From an uncultured Halieaceae bacterium (GTDB lineage Bacteria; Pseudomonadota; Gammaproteobacteria; Pseudomonadales; Halieaceae): DNA of 64,000 nt. The notes under the pieces were generated by a model. It searched no databases and was not told the DNA's origin. It saw only the letters and a list, made by a program, of their open reading frames with translations. The stretch covers positions 1 to 64,000 of the forward strand of contig CALJGI010000030.1 in the NCBI GenBank assembly GCA_938074045.1, in the 5' to 3' direction. Positions 25,741-34,146 of this stretch are shown here, piece by piece. Made by a program: the position numbers and the translations under genes. How positions within the stretch are numbered: the stretch's first letter is position 1; every line of letters starts with the position of its first letter.

Positions 25741-26850
25741 TTATTGCAGACGACGCTGCACAAAAACCACCGCCGTCGTAAAAGTGACACCACCAATAAC
25801 CAATAGCGGCCAGACATTGTCCCACACCTCCACCGCAGACATGGACTTGAGAAAAGTCCCATGCACGACAACGAGCATGTACTTCAGTGGATTCGCCCCC
25901 GCCATAAACTGCAGAAATTCAGGCATGTTTTCAACGGGCGTGCTGAATCCGGAGGTCAGCATGATGGGCATCATCATGAAGAACAGGCCCAGAATGGCCT
26001 GCTGCTGGGTGTTGGCCAAAGAAGAAATCACCAGACCCACGCCGACCACAGAAAAAATAAACGGCAAAAGGGCAAGAACCAATATCCAAAGCTCGCCATA
26101 AACCGGTAAGTCAAATCCAAATATGGTCAGTGGCAGGCACAGACAGCCAACGAAACCAGCTCCGAGCAGTGCGGGCAATGTTTTGCTGACCAAGATCTCC
26201 AGCGGCGTACTGGGCGAGACCAGTAGCTGATCAAATGTGCCCAGCTCTCGCTCTCTGGCAATGGATAAGGCGCCCATCAACAAAGCGGTCATCATCGACA
26301 CGATGGGTATCAGGGTTGGCACCATAAACCACCTGAATTCCAGATTCGGATTAAACCAGTAACGCACTTCCGCCTGTGCTGGTCTGACATAGTGTTCATT
26401 GGAGCTCATGATCTCCATATCAAGCCCACCGGCAATAGCACTGACATAGGAAAACGCAACCTGGCCCGAATTGGCTTTACGCCCATCTATGACCACCTGC
26501 ACATCGGCGGTCTCTCCCAGAATAACCCGCCGGGAGAAATCTGCGGGGAACTGTAGCCCAAGCAGAATGTCGCCATTCTCAACGGCAATACTAAAATCCT
26601 CCGGGTTTTCGTAGTGAAGAACTTCGCCAACGAAACGGGCAGAACTCACTCTCTGAATCAGCTCTGCAGACCAACGCCCGCTATCCTGGTTAATGATCCC
26701 CACATCAACATTTTTCACATCCATGGTCGCTGCATGACTGAACAGAACAATCTGAATAAACGGCACGCCGAGCAGCATGCCCCGGCTTTTCGGGTCGCGC
26801 CAGAACATGATAAATTCCTTGACGATCGAGGCTGATAGTCGGCCAGTCAT
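25741..26850 (-). CDS. ybhR: ABC-2 exporter permease, YbhR-like
   Basis: This is an ABC-2 permease with an N-terminal membrane segment, a large periplasmic loop (about residues 45-170) and five C-terminal segments (for example MVPTLIPIVSMMTALLMGAL and LWILVLALLPFIFSVVGVGL). The motif SIARERELGTFDQLLVSPSTPLEILVSKTLPALL is the cytoplasmic coupling helix that meets the ATPase. It is last in the five-gene cecR-ybhG-ybhF-ybhS-ybhR-type operon and overlaps ybhS by one base (TGATG). The complex should export drugs or other amphipathic compounds. Confidence 0.88.
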   Translation of the reverse strand: MTGRLSASIVKEFIMFWRDPKSRGMLLGVPFIQIVLFSHAATMDVKNVDVGIINQDSGRWSAELIQRVSSARFVGEVLHYENPEDFSIAVENGDILLGLQFPADFSRRVILGETADVQVVIDGRKANSGQVAFSYVSAIAGGLDMEIMSSNEHYVRPAQAEVRYWFNPNLEFRWFMVPTLIPIVSMMTALLMGALSIARERELGTFDQLLVSPSTPLEILVSKTLPALLGAGFVGCLCLPLTIFGFDLPVYGELWILVLALLPFIFSVVGVGLVISSLANTQQQAILGLFFMMMPIMLTSGFSTPVENMPEFLQFMAGANPLKYMLVVVHGTFLKSMSAVEVWDNVWPLLVIGGVTFTTAVVFVQRRLQ

Positions 26851-27956
26851 CAGTCCAATCTCTTCGTAAACTTGAGACGCGTAATGCCGAAAAACGTCAA
26901 CCCGAGAATCAGCATCGCCACCAAATCGCGCACATAGACGTGCCAGATATCACCAGCGAGAAAAACCGTCTGTAAACTGGACACGTAATAGCGAGCAGGC
27001 AGGATGCGCGTCAATTGTTGTAGCACCCAGGGCATGCTGTTTATGTCGTACAAAAAACCCGACAAAAGAAGCGCCGGCAAAAACCCCGAGAACACGGCCA
27101 TTTGTGAAGCGACCAATTGATTCCTCGCAACGGTTGATATCAACAAACCCTGTCCCAGCGCAGGGAAAAGATACACCATACTAATCAACAACAATGCCGG
27201 AAATGAGCCGCGCAGCGGTAGGCCCATGACCTGAACTGAGAGGAATGAGCACCCGATAGCCGCCATAGTCCCCAGCATAAAATAGGGCAATAGTTTGCTG
27301 ATAATTATCTCTTCCACGCGTGCTGGGGTCGCCAACAGGGCTTCCATGGTACCTCTCTCCCACTCTCGGGATACCACCAGGGCGGTCAGCAGTGTGCCAA
27401 TCAAGGTCATCACAATGGCTATCGATCCCGGCAATAACATATGCCGACTCTCCAGCGCTGGATTAAACCAGAACCGCTGCTGCAGGCTAATACCAGCCTC
27501 CGCCCTTCCGGGAGTCTGCTGCGCGAGCAACCAACGTGTAAAAGCTCCGCGTAAATAGCCCGCCGTGAAATTTGCCGTATTGGGATTGGACGCGTCAGCA
27601 ATAATCTGAATGGCGGCTCGCCCATCGCCTGCCAACAACAGACTATCGAAGTCTGCAGGAATAACGGCGACAGCCTTTAAATCTCCGGTCACCAGCAAAC
27701 GCTCGACCTCCCGGCGATGACGAACCGGGTGCGCCTGCAAGAAGGGCGTCGCGGCAAAAGCGGCGGCCAGGCTCTGTGCCTGCCGGCTGTCTGACTCCAG
27801 GACAATGCCAACCTCAACATCATCTACATCCAGGGACATGGCAAAGCCAAAGAGAAAGAGCAGGATCGGTGGTAAGACAAACGCAATCAGCAGGGCAGCG
27901 GGATCCCGTAGAACCTGCAAAGACTCCTTTTTAGTCATCGCCAGCATTCTTCTCAT
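26850..27956 (-). CDS. ybhS: ABC-2 exporter permease, YbhS-like
   Basis: This second permease is a paralogue of its neighbour: N-terminal segment (ALLIAFVLPPILLFLFGFAM), a periplasmic domain (about 45-170), and the coupling motif VVSREWERGTMEALLATPARVEEIIISKLLPYFML before the last segments. With the YbhR-like protein it would form the membrane heterodimer. The stop overlaps ybhR's start, and the start overlaps the ATPase gene's end by 4 bases, so the whole operon is translationally coupled. Confidence 0.88.
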   Translation of the reverse strand: MRRMLAMTKKESLQVLRDPAALLIAFVLPPILLFLFGFAMSLDVDDVEVGIVLESDSRQAQSLAAAFAATPFLQAHPVRHRREVERLLVTGDLKAVAVIPADFDSLLLAGDGRAAIQIIADASNPNTANFTAGYLRGAFTRWLLAQQTPGRAEAGISLQQRFWFNPALESRHMLLPGSIAIVMTLIGTLLTALVVSREWERGTMEALLATPARVEEIIISKLLPYFMLGTMAAIGCSFLSVQVMGLPLRGSFPALLLISMVYLFPALGQGLLISTVARNQLVASQMAVFSGFLPALLLSGFLYDINSMPWVLQQLTRILPARYYVSSLQTVFLAGDIWHVYVRDLVAMLILGLTFFGITRLKFTKRLD

Positions 27957-29689
27957 GCAGCGGCCTCTCTGGCATCCATCAATCTGTTTTGCTGCTCAAC
28001 CAAGCGTATAAAAGCATCCTCCATAGTTGGTTCTGGATGATCTGCGTCGGTTACCAAAGCTTTCAGATTGTCTGGCGTATCGAGTGCAATGAGCTGGGAC
28101 CGATTGACCAAGGCCACTCGATCACAGTACTCCGCCTCCTCCATAAAATGGGTAGTAACCATGACCGTCACCCCACGCGCTACCAACCCGGTGATATGCG
28201 TCCAGAACTCGCGCCGTGTAATGGGGTCCACCCCTGAAGTAGGCTCATCGAGAAACAATACTTTGGGGCGGTGCATCAGTGCACAGGCCAATGCCAGGCG
28301 CTGCTTAAAACCCAACGGAATATCATCAGGGGATCGTTCAAGAATAGGCGCCAGCTCGAACACCTCGATCATCTCTGCAATTCGCTGATGCCGTTGTGCC
28401 CGGGAAAGCCCATAAACACCCGCGAAAAAATCCAGGTTCTGGCCTACTGACAAGGTGCCATAAAGGGAAAACTTCTGCGCCATGTAGCCGAGCTGAAATT
28501 TAACGTCACTGGGCGATCGGCGGATATCCAGCCCCACCACTTCCGCCGCACCACTGCTGATCTTCAGCAGTCCACACAGCATTTTGAAGGTCGTTGATTT
28601 GCCGGCACCGTTCGGCCCCAACAACCCAAATATTTCTCCCTGATGGACATCAAAACTGATTCGATCCGTGGCCGTAAAATCGCCAAATTTTTTGGTCAAC
28701 TCGACGCAGCGAACCATCGTCTCTTCGCTCTCTGGGATCACGTCCATACGCTCGGCAAGAGCGGACAAGCCACCCGGACCACCGCCCAGAAGATCAATAA
28801 AGGCGTCTTCGAAACGCGGCGCCGTATGCACCAGTGTTGCCTGGTAGGAACGGGCAAAGGCGTTAATGGGCGTATCATCACAGTCTTCCTTCAGCACCAG
28901 GCGCACTGAAGCGCCCTGGATAACGCCGTCGCAAACATCCGCTAGCTGCAACGCCTCGGTCAGCGCGCTGCGCCTGTTGCCGATAATATTCTGCATCAGG
29001 TAACTACGCCCATTCAGTCGCTCTGTAAGATCCCCTGGTGCACCGTGATAAAGTATCTGGCCGTGATCAAGCAGCAGCACATCCTGACAGCGCTCAGCTT
29101 CGTCCAGATAGGCGGTACACCAGACAACGGCCATGCCGTCATCCACCAGTGCTTGCACCATTTCCCACAAATCCTGCCGGCTCACCGGATCGACCCCAAC
29201 GCTGGGTTCATCCAACAGTAGCACCTTGGGGCGCGCCATCAGGGCACATGCCAGTCCCAGTTTTTGCTTCATGCCCCCGGAAAGCGCTCCTGCCAGACGT
29301 CCAGTAAAAGGGGCTAGTGCAGTGAAGGTGAGAAGTTGATCAAACAGCGTACTGTCAGAGCGCGTATCCAGACCACGCAGATCGGCGTACAGGCGCATAT
29401 TCTCGATAACGGTTAAATCTTCATAGAGACCAAAGCGCTGGGGCATATAGCCCGTAATACCGTGGATATCATCCGCCTGGGAGAGGGTGTCATAACCACA
29501 GACCGAAACAGCGCCGCTATCAGGCACATACAGGCCAGCCAGGGAGCGCATGAGGGTCGTCTTCCCTGCCCCGTCGGGGCCTACAATGCCGGTCAGCTGA
29601 CCCGTCATGATCTGCGCTGTTACATCTTCCAGTGCCCTGGTTTCGCCGAAGCTTTTGTTCAAACCTTGAATATCAACGGCGGTATCCAT
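27953..29689 (-). CDS. ybhF: Double ABC ATPase, YbhF-like
   Basis: Two nucleotide-binding domains lie in one 578-residue chain. Domain 1 has Walker A GPDGAGKTT, signature LSGGMKQKLGLACAL and Walker B VLLLDEPSVGVDP. Domain 2 has Walker A GPNGAGKST, a degenerate signature (LGFKQRLALACAL) and Walker B VLFLDEPTSGVDP. A fused tandem ATPase serving two ABC-2 permeases is the YbhF arrangement, and the altered second signature also occurs in that family as I recall it. It powers the exporter made with the two permeases and the HlyD-like protein. Confidence 0.9.
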   Translation of the reverse strand: MDTAVDIQGLNKSFGETRALEDVTAQIMTGQLTGIVGPDGAGKTTLMRSLAGLYVPDSGAVSVCGYDTLSQADDIHGITGYMPQRFGLYEDLTVIENMRLYADLRGLDTRSDSTLFDQLLTFTALAPFTGRLAGALSGGMKQKLGLACALMARPKVLLLDEPSVGVDPVSRQDLWEMVQALVDDGMAVVWCTAYLDEAERCQDVLLLDHGQILYHGAPGDLTERLNGRSYLMQNIIGNRRSALTEALQLADVCDGVIQGASVRLVLKEDCDDTPINAFARSYQATLVHTAPRFEDAFIDLLGGGPGGLSALAERMDVIPESEETMVRCVELTKKFGDFTATDRISFDVHQGEIFGLLGPNGAGKSTTFKMLCGLLKISSGAAEVVGLDIRRSPSDVKFQLGYMAQKFSLYGTLSVGQNLDFFAGVYGLSRAQRHQRIAEMIEVFELAPILERSPDDIPLGFKQRLALACALMHRPKVLFLDEPTSGVDPITRREFWTHITGLVARGVTVMVTTHFMEEAEYCDRVALVNRSQLIALDTPDNLKALVTDADHPEPTMEDAFIRLVEQQNRLMDAREAAA

Positions 29690-29696
29690 ACGCAGC

Positions 29697-30671
29697 TCAG
29701 CGTAAATCAGGCCGGATGGTGACCGGCATCCCCTGCCGTAAACCCTCGTCAGTATTCGCCATCACAATGCGCACGCGGTACACCAGATCGGTTCTGAGTT
29801 CCTGAGTTTCTACGGTTTTGGGTGTGAACTCAGCGCGTGGCGAAATAAAGCCTATATGACCGACGTAGCTATCATCGCTGGAATCTGTTGTGACATTAAC
29901 CTCGGTACCCGGGGCGATACGGCCCAGATCCGGTTCTGCCACATAAGCCCGCACATACACCTTGTCTGTGAGTGATAAGGAATACACCGTAGCACCCGCG
30001 CCGACAATGGAGCCGGGTTCCAGCACCCGGGTCAGAATCACGCCGTTGCTCGGTGCGATCAATTTACCATCGTCCACCTGGGTCTTTGCCTGCTCCAGCT
30101 GGGCCTGGGCCGCTGCCAACGCCGCTTCACCTGCATCAACATCCTCGCTCCGTGCTCCTTCTACCGCCAGAGCGAGAGCCTCCCGGGAAGCTTCCAGCCT
30201 GGCCTGGGTCTGATCCAGCTGCGCTTTAGCCGCATCCAGCAGGCGCTGACTGCTGACACCACTGGTCACCAATTCTTTCTGTCGTCTGTAGTCCTGCTGC
30301 GCATTTTTACGGGCTGCGCTGGCCTCGGCCACACCAGCCTCGGCCTGTTGTATTTCCTGAGGTCTGGATCCGGTTCGCAGCGCCGCCACCCTGGCCTTTG
30401 CCTCCGCCACTCTGGCGGCCGCCAAAGCCACACCATCCTCATAGGGCTTGGTATCCAGTGTTGCCAGCAAATCGCCTTTGCGAATGGCCTGCCCCTCTTC
30501 GAAGTACATATTGTCCAGGCGTCCCCCAACCCTGAAACCCAGTCGAACATCACGGATATCCACATTGCCATAAAGAACCAGATCATCGTCCGGACTCTGT
30601 TGCGGCCAATACATCCACAATGCAACACCGACTATGCCGAGTAGCAAAAATACAGGCAGGATTTTTTTCAT
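29697..30671 (-). CDS. ybhG: HlyD-family periplasmic adaptor, YbhG-like
   Basis: An N-terminal anchor (ILPVFLLLGIVGVALWMYW) precedes a lipoyl-like half (LYGNVDIRDVRLGFRVGGRL), a long alpha-hairpin rich in Ala/Gln/Lys (about residues 80-200, coiled coil), the second lipoyl half (LIAPSNGVILTRVLEPGS) and a beta-barrel ending in LRTDLVYRVRIVMANTDEGL. The match to E. coli YbhG is close along its length. It should link the ABC exporter to an outer-membrane channel that is not encoded here. Its start overlaps the TetR stop by 4 bases. Confidence 0.9.
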   Translation of the reverse strand: MKKILPVFLLLGIVGVALWMYWPQQSPDDDLVLYGNVDIRDVRLGFRVGGRLDNMYFEEGQAIRKGDLLATLDTKPYEDGVALAAARVAEAKARVAALRTGSRPQEIQQAEAGVAEASAARKNAQQDYRRQKELVTSGVSSQRLLDAAKAQLDQTQARLEASREALALAVEGARSEDVDAGEAALAAAQAQLEQAKTQVDDGKLIAPSNGVILTRVLEPGSIVGAGATVYSLSLTDKVYVRAYVAEPDLGRIAPGTEVNVTTDSSDDSYVGHIGFISPRAEFTPKTVETQELRTDLVYRVRIVMANTDEGLRQGMPVTIRPDLR

Positions 30672-31360
30672 TGGAAAGCTGCTCCAGGTGCAAACTGCGC
30701 TTCGACGCTGAGTCGAAACTGTTCCTTCAGGGTATTGATGTTGTCGGGTGACAGGCCGGACCAGGACAAGTGCCTGGAGGTGGTGCCCCGTGCAATATGG
30801 AACAACAGCACTTGACCCACCAGCATATGGGTGCGAACCCGGCAGGCCTCTGAATCCTCAGGCAAATCCGATGCCAAGGAAACCAGCATGGTCATCATGT
30901 TCATCATACGGCCCATCATGCCTTCATAGAGAATCTCGAATGCATCGGTGGGGTCCTGCTGCTCCCGTACGATCAGACGAACCCAGGCCGCGGAATCGGC
31001 CCGACCAAACATTTCGATGAGACCATTGAATGCGACAATCAAGACTTCCAGCGCTTCCTGACGCCTCATCTCAACGTCCTCGGAGAATCCCTCGACACGG
31101 TCAGAGACCGTCACTATGACCGGTGCCATGTGCTCGGTGATCTGACTGAGAATATGGCCGAAGACGGCGAGATAGAGCCCGCGCTTACCCCCGAAGTGAT
31201 AGCCAATCAGGGCCTGATTAACATTAGCCGCCTTGGAGATCGAGCGGGTACTGGCGGCATCAAATCCTGCCTGCCCAAAGACTTTCAGGGCAGCGTCAAT
31301 CAGTGCATGCCGGGTTTGTTCGCCCCTGCTGGAGGTATCTGTGCTGTTCATGTTCCGCAT
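30668..31360 (-). CDS. cecR: TetR-family regulator of the exporter operon, CecR (YbiH)-like
   Basis: The helix-turn-helix domain is RHALIDAALKVFGQAGFDAASTRSISKAANVNQALIGYHFGGKRGLYLAV, followed by a C-terminal ligand domain (REQQDPTDAFEILYEGMMGRMM) of the CecR/DUF1956 type. Gene order regulator-adaptor-ATPase-permease-permease equals that of E. coli cecR-ybhGFSR. Two tandem TTAATC/GATTAA dyads lie directly upstream (31363-31395), consistent with self-repression of the whole operon. ATG at 31360 is used; one three codons later is possible. Confidence 0.88.
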   Translation of the reverse strand: MRNMNSTDTSSRGEQTRHALIDAALKVFGQAGFDAASTRSISKAANVNQALIGYHFGGKRGLYLAVFGHILSQITEHMAPVIVTVSDRVEGFSEDVEMRRQEALEVLIVAFNGLIEMFGRADSAAWVRLIVREQQDPTDAFEILYEGMMGRMMNMMTMLVSLASDLPEDSEACRVRTHMLVGQVLLFHIARGTTSRHLSWSGLSPDNINTLKEQFRLSVEAQFAPGAAFQ

Positions 31361-31362
31361 TA

Positions 31363-31395
31363 TTAATCAAACGATTAACTTAGTCAATTGATTAA
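31363..31395. promoter_or_regulatory. Two tandem dyads, putative CecR operator
   Basis: TTAATC-AAAC-GATTAA (31363-31378) is perfect, and TTAGTCAATTGATTAA (31380-31395) is a palindrome with one mismatch. The centres are 17 bp apart. They lie just upstream of the cecR-like start and would cover its promoter. Confidence 0.6.
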
Positions 31396-31425
31396 TTTAA
31401 AAAGACAGCGGCCCATAAAAAGCAT

Positions 31426-31447
31426 AAAAAGGGTCAGACCCCTTTTT
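31426..31447. terminator. Palindromic repeat copy 1, probable bidirectional terminator
   Basis: A hairpin of GGGTC against GACCC is flanked by five A on the left and five T on the right. It sits right after the stop of the APH-like gene (31448) and in front of the divergent cecR leader. Read on the minus strand it is nearly the same as the element at 34116-34137. Confidence 0.6.
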
Positions 31448-32833
31448 CTAGTTCAGTGCGGAGTAGCGCGGTTGGTCGATGGAGAGTTGACCTGCCACTG
31501 TTTGCCGCAGGTGTTGCGCCAGACCGGGTGTGTCCAGCGGCAGGTCGCTGCGCAGCCGGTTGACCAACTCCCAGCGCAAGGTGTCCAGATCAGCCGTCTG
31601 GTCTAGCAGGTTCTCAAGTCGTTGCTGTTCCCGATGGGCAAGCTCAGCCCCATATTGGAGTTCTCGCTGAGCGATGCCGAGTGAATTGGCCGCGACTCTG
31701 GCCAGAAATTTGTTGTGCCCGTCTACACTGGCGGCCACCTCTCCTTTCAGGAATTCCCCAACACCGGTGAGCAACTCAGCGGGCATGGGCAGACGGGTAC
31801 CGTCTGAGACCGCTTGCTGCTGTGGTATGGTAAAAGGCCCAGGAATAAGCAGATTAACGCAATCCATCTGCGCTTCGGACGATCGTCTACCAATCACCGG
31901 GCGTTCCAGACTGGGAGTCTCTCCGGTCCGCCAGGCATTGGCCATCTGGAGCGTGGCCATTGACCACCAGAATGAACCAAAGACTTCCCAGAAAGCCAGC
32001 TCCTGATCGGTGACAGCCACCCCGGAACTCTCGGCATATCCGGCAAGCAGATCCTCCCGGCTGCCAAAGCCCCCGACCGGGAGCTCTCGAGCACCGAAAC
32101 GCCAGGAGTTAACGCAGAGCCAGCCCAGGTCCCGCACCGGGTCACCTATATGCGCCAACTCCCAATCCAATACCGCATTGATCCCTTGCTTGCCCACCAT
32201 CAGGTTGCCGTTGCGAAAATCTCCGTGCACCAGCGCCCTGCGTGCTTGTTGGGGAAGGTTTTCCCGTAACCAACGCCAGCAGTAGTCAATCATGGGAACC
32301 GGTACATTGAGGTCCCGGTAGCGGGACCAGGTCTCCTCCACGACTGCAGCGGGATCGGCGCATGGAATATCAACGTCAAGTTCCACCGCTTGCCAGTCCA
32401 GCTGATGAATACGCCCCAGGATTACGCCACACGCATGGGCCAACCCAGGGCGCACAGCCGCAAACTCCTCACCATGCACGATGCGGTGCCCCAACGTCTC
32501 CCCATCCAGCCACTGCATCAGAAACCCGCTACCAAGATCATCATCCGGAACTAATACGTGAACAACCGCTGGTCCTGGAATACCGGCATTGCTGGCCATT
32601 TGAAAAAGCTTAGCTTCGGTACTCAGACTGATACTGCCGATACTGGAATCCTCGGCCATTGCGGGCTGTGCCCGGCGCAGGGCCAGGTTTAATTCTCCGC
32701 TCCCGGTTGCCAGGCAAATTTTATAGGTTTCCTGACTGGCTCCCGCGGTCAGCTGTTCACAGGACAGCAACGACTGGTACTCCGGTATCACCCGGGATAA
32801 CAGGCGGTCCAGCGCGGCAGAAAACTGGTCCAA
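31448..32833 (-). CDS. Aminoglycoside-phosphotransferase-fold kinase, ACAD10/11 kinase-domain-like
   Basis: The kinase-like fold shows the catalytic loop RALVHGDFRNGNLMVG (H-G-D-x4-N) and the metal Asp in NAVLDWELAHIGDPVRDLGW. About 110 extra C-terminal residues are helical. The start codon is TTG at 32833, directly after the acyl-CoA dehydrogenase TGA, with AAGGGG nine bases upstream; no ATG fits. In animals the same kinase domain is fused to an acyl-CoA dehydrogenase (ACAD10/11), and in Pseudomonas levulinate catabolism a kinase of this family phosphorylates 4-hydroxyacyl-CoA. Pairing with the next gene therefore suggests 4-hydroxyacyl-CoA phosphorylation, not antibiotic resistance. Confidence 0.82.
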   Translation of the reverse strand: MDQFSAALDRLLSRVIPEYQSLLSCEQLTAGASQETYKICLATGSGELNLALRRAQPAMAEDSSIGSISLSTEAKLFQMASNAGIPGPAVVHVLVPDDDLGSGFLMQWLDGETLGHRIVHGEEFAAVRPGLAHACGVILGRIHQLDWQAVELDVDIPCADPAAVVEETWSRYRDLNVPVPMIDYCWRWLRENLPQQARRALVHGDFRNGNLMVGKQGINAVLDWELAHIGDPVRDLGWLCVNSWRFGARELPVGGFGSREDLLAGYAESSGVAVTDQELAFWEVFGSFWWSMATLQMANAWRTGETPSLERPVIGRRSSEAQMDCVNLLIPGPFTIPQQQAVSDGTRLPMPAELLTGVGEFLKGEVAASVDGHNKFLARVAANSLGIAQRELQYGAELAHREQQRLENLLDQTADLDTLRWELVNRLRSDLPLDTPGLAQHLRQTVAGQLSIDQPRYSALN

Positions 32834-34099
32834 TCAGCTAACCCCTTTCGGTTTCTGCTGCTTCATGTAGCCGAACAGATACCCGGCGGCGCGGCGCAAC
32901 TGGATTTCGTCGGCACCCTCGGTAATGCGGTAGCGGCGATGATGCCGGTAGATGTGTTCAAAAGGCTTGTAGCGGGAGTAACCCATGCCGCCGTGTACCT
33001 GCATGGCGAAATCCGCTGCTTCACAGCAGAGCCTGTTGGCCTGGTAGTTACAGATGGACACTTTGTCAGATACCGAGAATGCACCGTCCCTATCCATCAA
33101 CCAGGCAGTTTTATGAATCAGGGCACGCAACATTTCGCAGCGTGCATTCAGTTCCACCAAAGGAAACTGGATACCCTGATTCGTTGAGAGCGCCTTGCCA
33201 AAGGGCTTACGTTGATTAGCATGCTCTACCGCCTCGTTCACGCAATACTGTGCCGCCCCCAGACTCGAGGCTGCCTGCCGGATGCGATTCTCATTAAAGA
33301 AATGCTGGATTACCATCAACCCCCTACCCTCGCCTCCAAAAATCGAAGCATCGGGTACGCGGACATCGGTAAATGAAACCCGGGCATGGTCCGAGGGCAT
33401 ATTGAAGGTCCACAGATACTCTTCAATCTTAACGCCCGGTGCCTGCATGGGAACCAGGAAGGCGGTGATACCTTTGGCATCGCCAGGGCTACCCGAGGTA
33501 CGCGCCATCACCATATCAGCGTGGGCGACATGAACCCCGGTATTCCAGGTCTTTTCCCCGTTGATAATCCAGTCGTCACCGTCACGTACGGCGCCGGTCT
33601 CCATATAGGTGGCGTCTGAGCCGTGTTCAGGTTCTGTAATGCCGAAAGCGAAGCCCCGGGAGGCCGTGCGCATGCCTTCCAACCACTCTGCCTTCTGCTC
33701 CTCAGTACCGTATTCCAGCATCAGTAAAAGGCCGATACTGTTACCCACGACGGAGTGCTCGTTTTGGAGATCGTTGTGCAGCCCGAGGCCTTTGGCAGCC
33801 ATGTGGTCACGAATAATGGCCATCCCCAGATTACCACCGCCACGGCCCCCATACTCAACCGGAAATGGGTAGTGAAAAATCCCCGCTTCTATGGCCAGGT
33901 CCTTGGCCTGACGCAGCAGAGCTTCCCATTCTTCGTTGGGTACGCCTTCGCGATCCCAGTCGGTGCGCGCATCCTCCCGACGGTGATCAAAAAATCGAAT
34001 GTTATCGTCCTTCTGTTCCAGCGGTTTGATCTTGTCTTCAATAAATTGATCAACTTCAACCAGGAAGTCAGCTATATCTGCAGGAATATCAAAATCCAT
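32834..34099 (-). CDS. Acyl-CoA dehydrogenase, ACAD10/11-like
   Basis: This is a full acyl-CoA dehydrogenase of 421 residues: FAFGITEPEHGSDATYMETGA, GEKTWNTGVHVAHADMVMAR, QRKPFGKALSTNQGIQFPLV, MQVHGGMGYSRYKPFEHIYR, and the catalytic Glu in YRITEGADEIQLRRAAGYL. The C-terminal HIYRHHRRYRITEGADEIQ pattern is that of the ACAD10/11 group. It is immediately followed by the kinase gene with no spacer. Together they probably convert a hydroxylated acyl-CoA into a normal enoyl-CoA for beta-oxidation. A copy of the palindromic repeat lies just upstream (34116). Confidence 0.9.
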   Translation of the reverse strand: MDFDIPADIADFLVEVDQFIEDKIKPLEQKDDNIRFFDHRREDARTDWDREGVPNEEWEALLRQAKDLAIEAGIFHYPFPVEYGGRGGGNLGMAIIRDHMAAKGLGLHNDLQNEHSVVGNSIGLLLMLEYGTEEQKAEWLEGMRTASRGFAFGITEPEHGSDATYMETGAVRDGDDWIINGEKTWNTGVHVAHADMVMARTSGSPGDAKGITAFLVPMQAPGVKIEEYLWTFNMPSDHARVSFTDVRVPDASIFGGEGRGLMVIQHFFNENRIRQAASSLGAAQYCVNEAVEHANQRKPFGKALSTNQGIQFPLVELNARCEMLRALIHKTAWLMDRDGAFSVSDKVSICNYQANRLCCEAADFAMQVHGGMGYSRYKPFEHIYRHHRRYRITEGADEIQLRRAAGYLFGYMKQQKPKGVS

Positions 34100-34115
34100 T
34101 ATCCATCCTCTTTAC

Positions 34116-34137
34116 AAAAAGGGGTCTGATCCCTTTT
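34116..34137. terminator. Palindromic repeat copy 2, probable terminator
   Basis: AAAAGGG pairs with CCCTTTT around GTCTGAT. It lies between the cyclase stop (34147) and the acyl-CoA dehydrogenase start (34099) and is nearly identical to the element at 31426-31447 read in the same transcription direction. It ends in only four T, so it may be a weak terminator or a dispersed palindromic repeat. Confidence 0.5.
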
Positions 34138-34146
34138 CTGTGTTCG

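Noticed and set aside
31448-32833. Aminoglycoside resistance gene
   Set aside because: Only the general APH fold is shared; placement next to an acyl-CoA dehydrogenase and the extra C-terminal region fit the ACAD10/11-type kinase.
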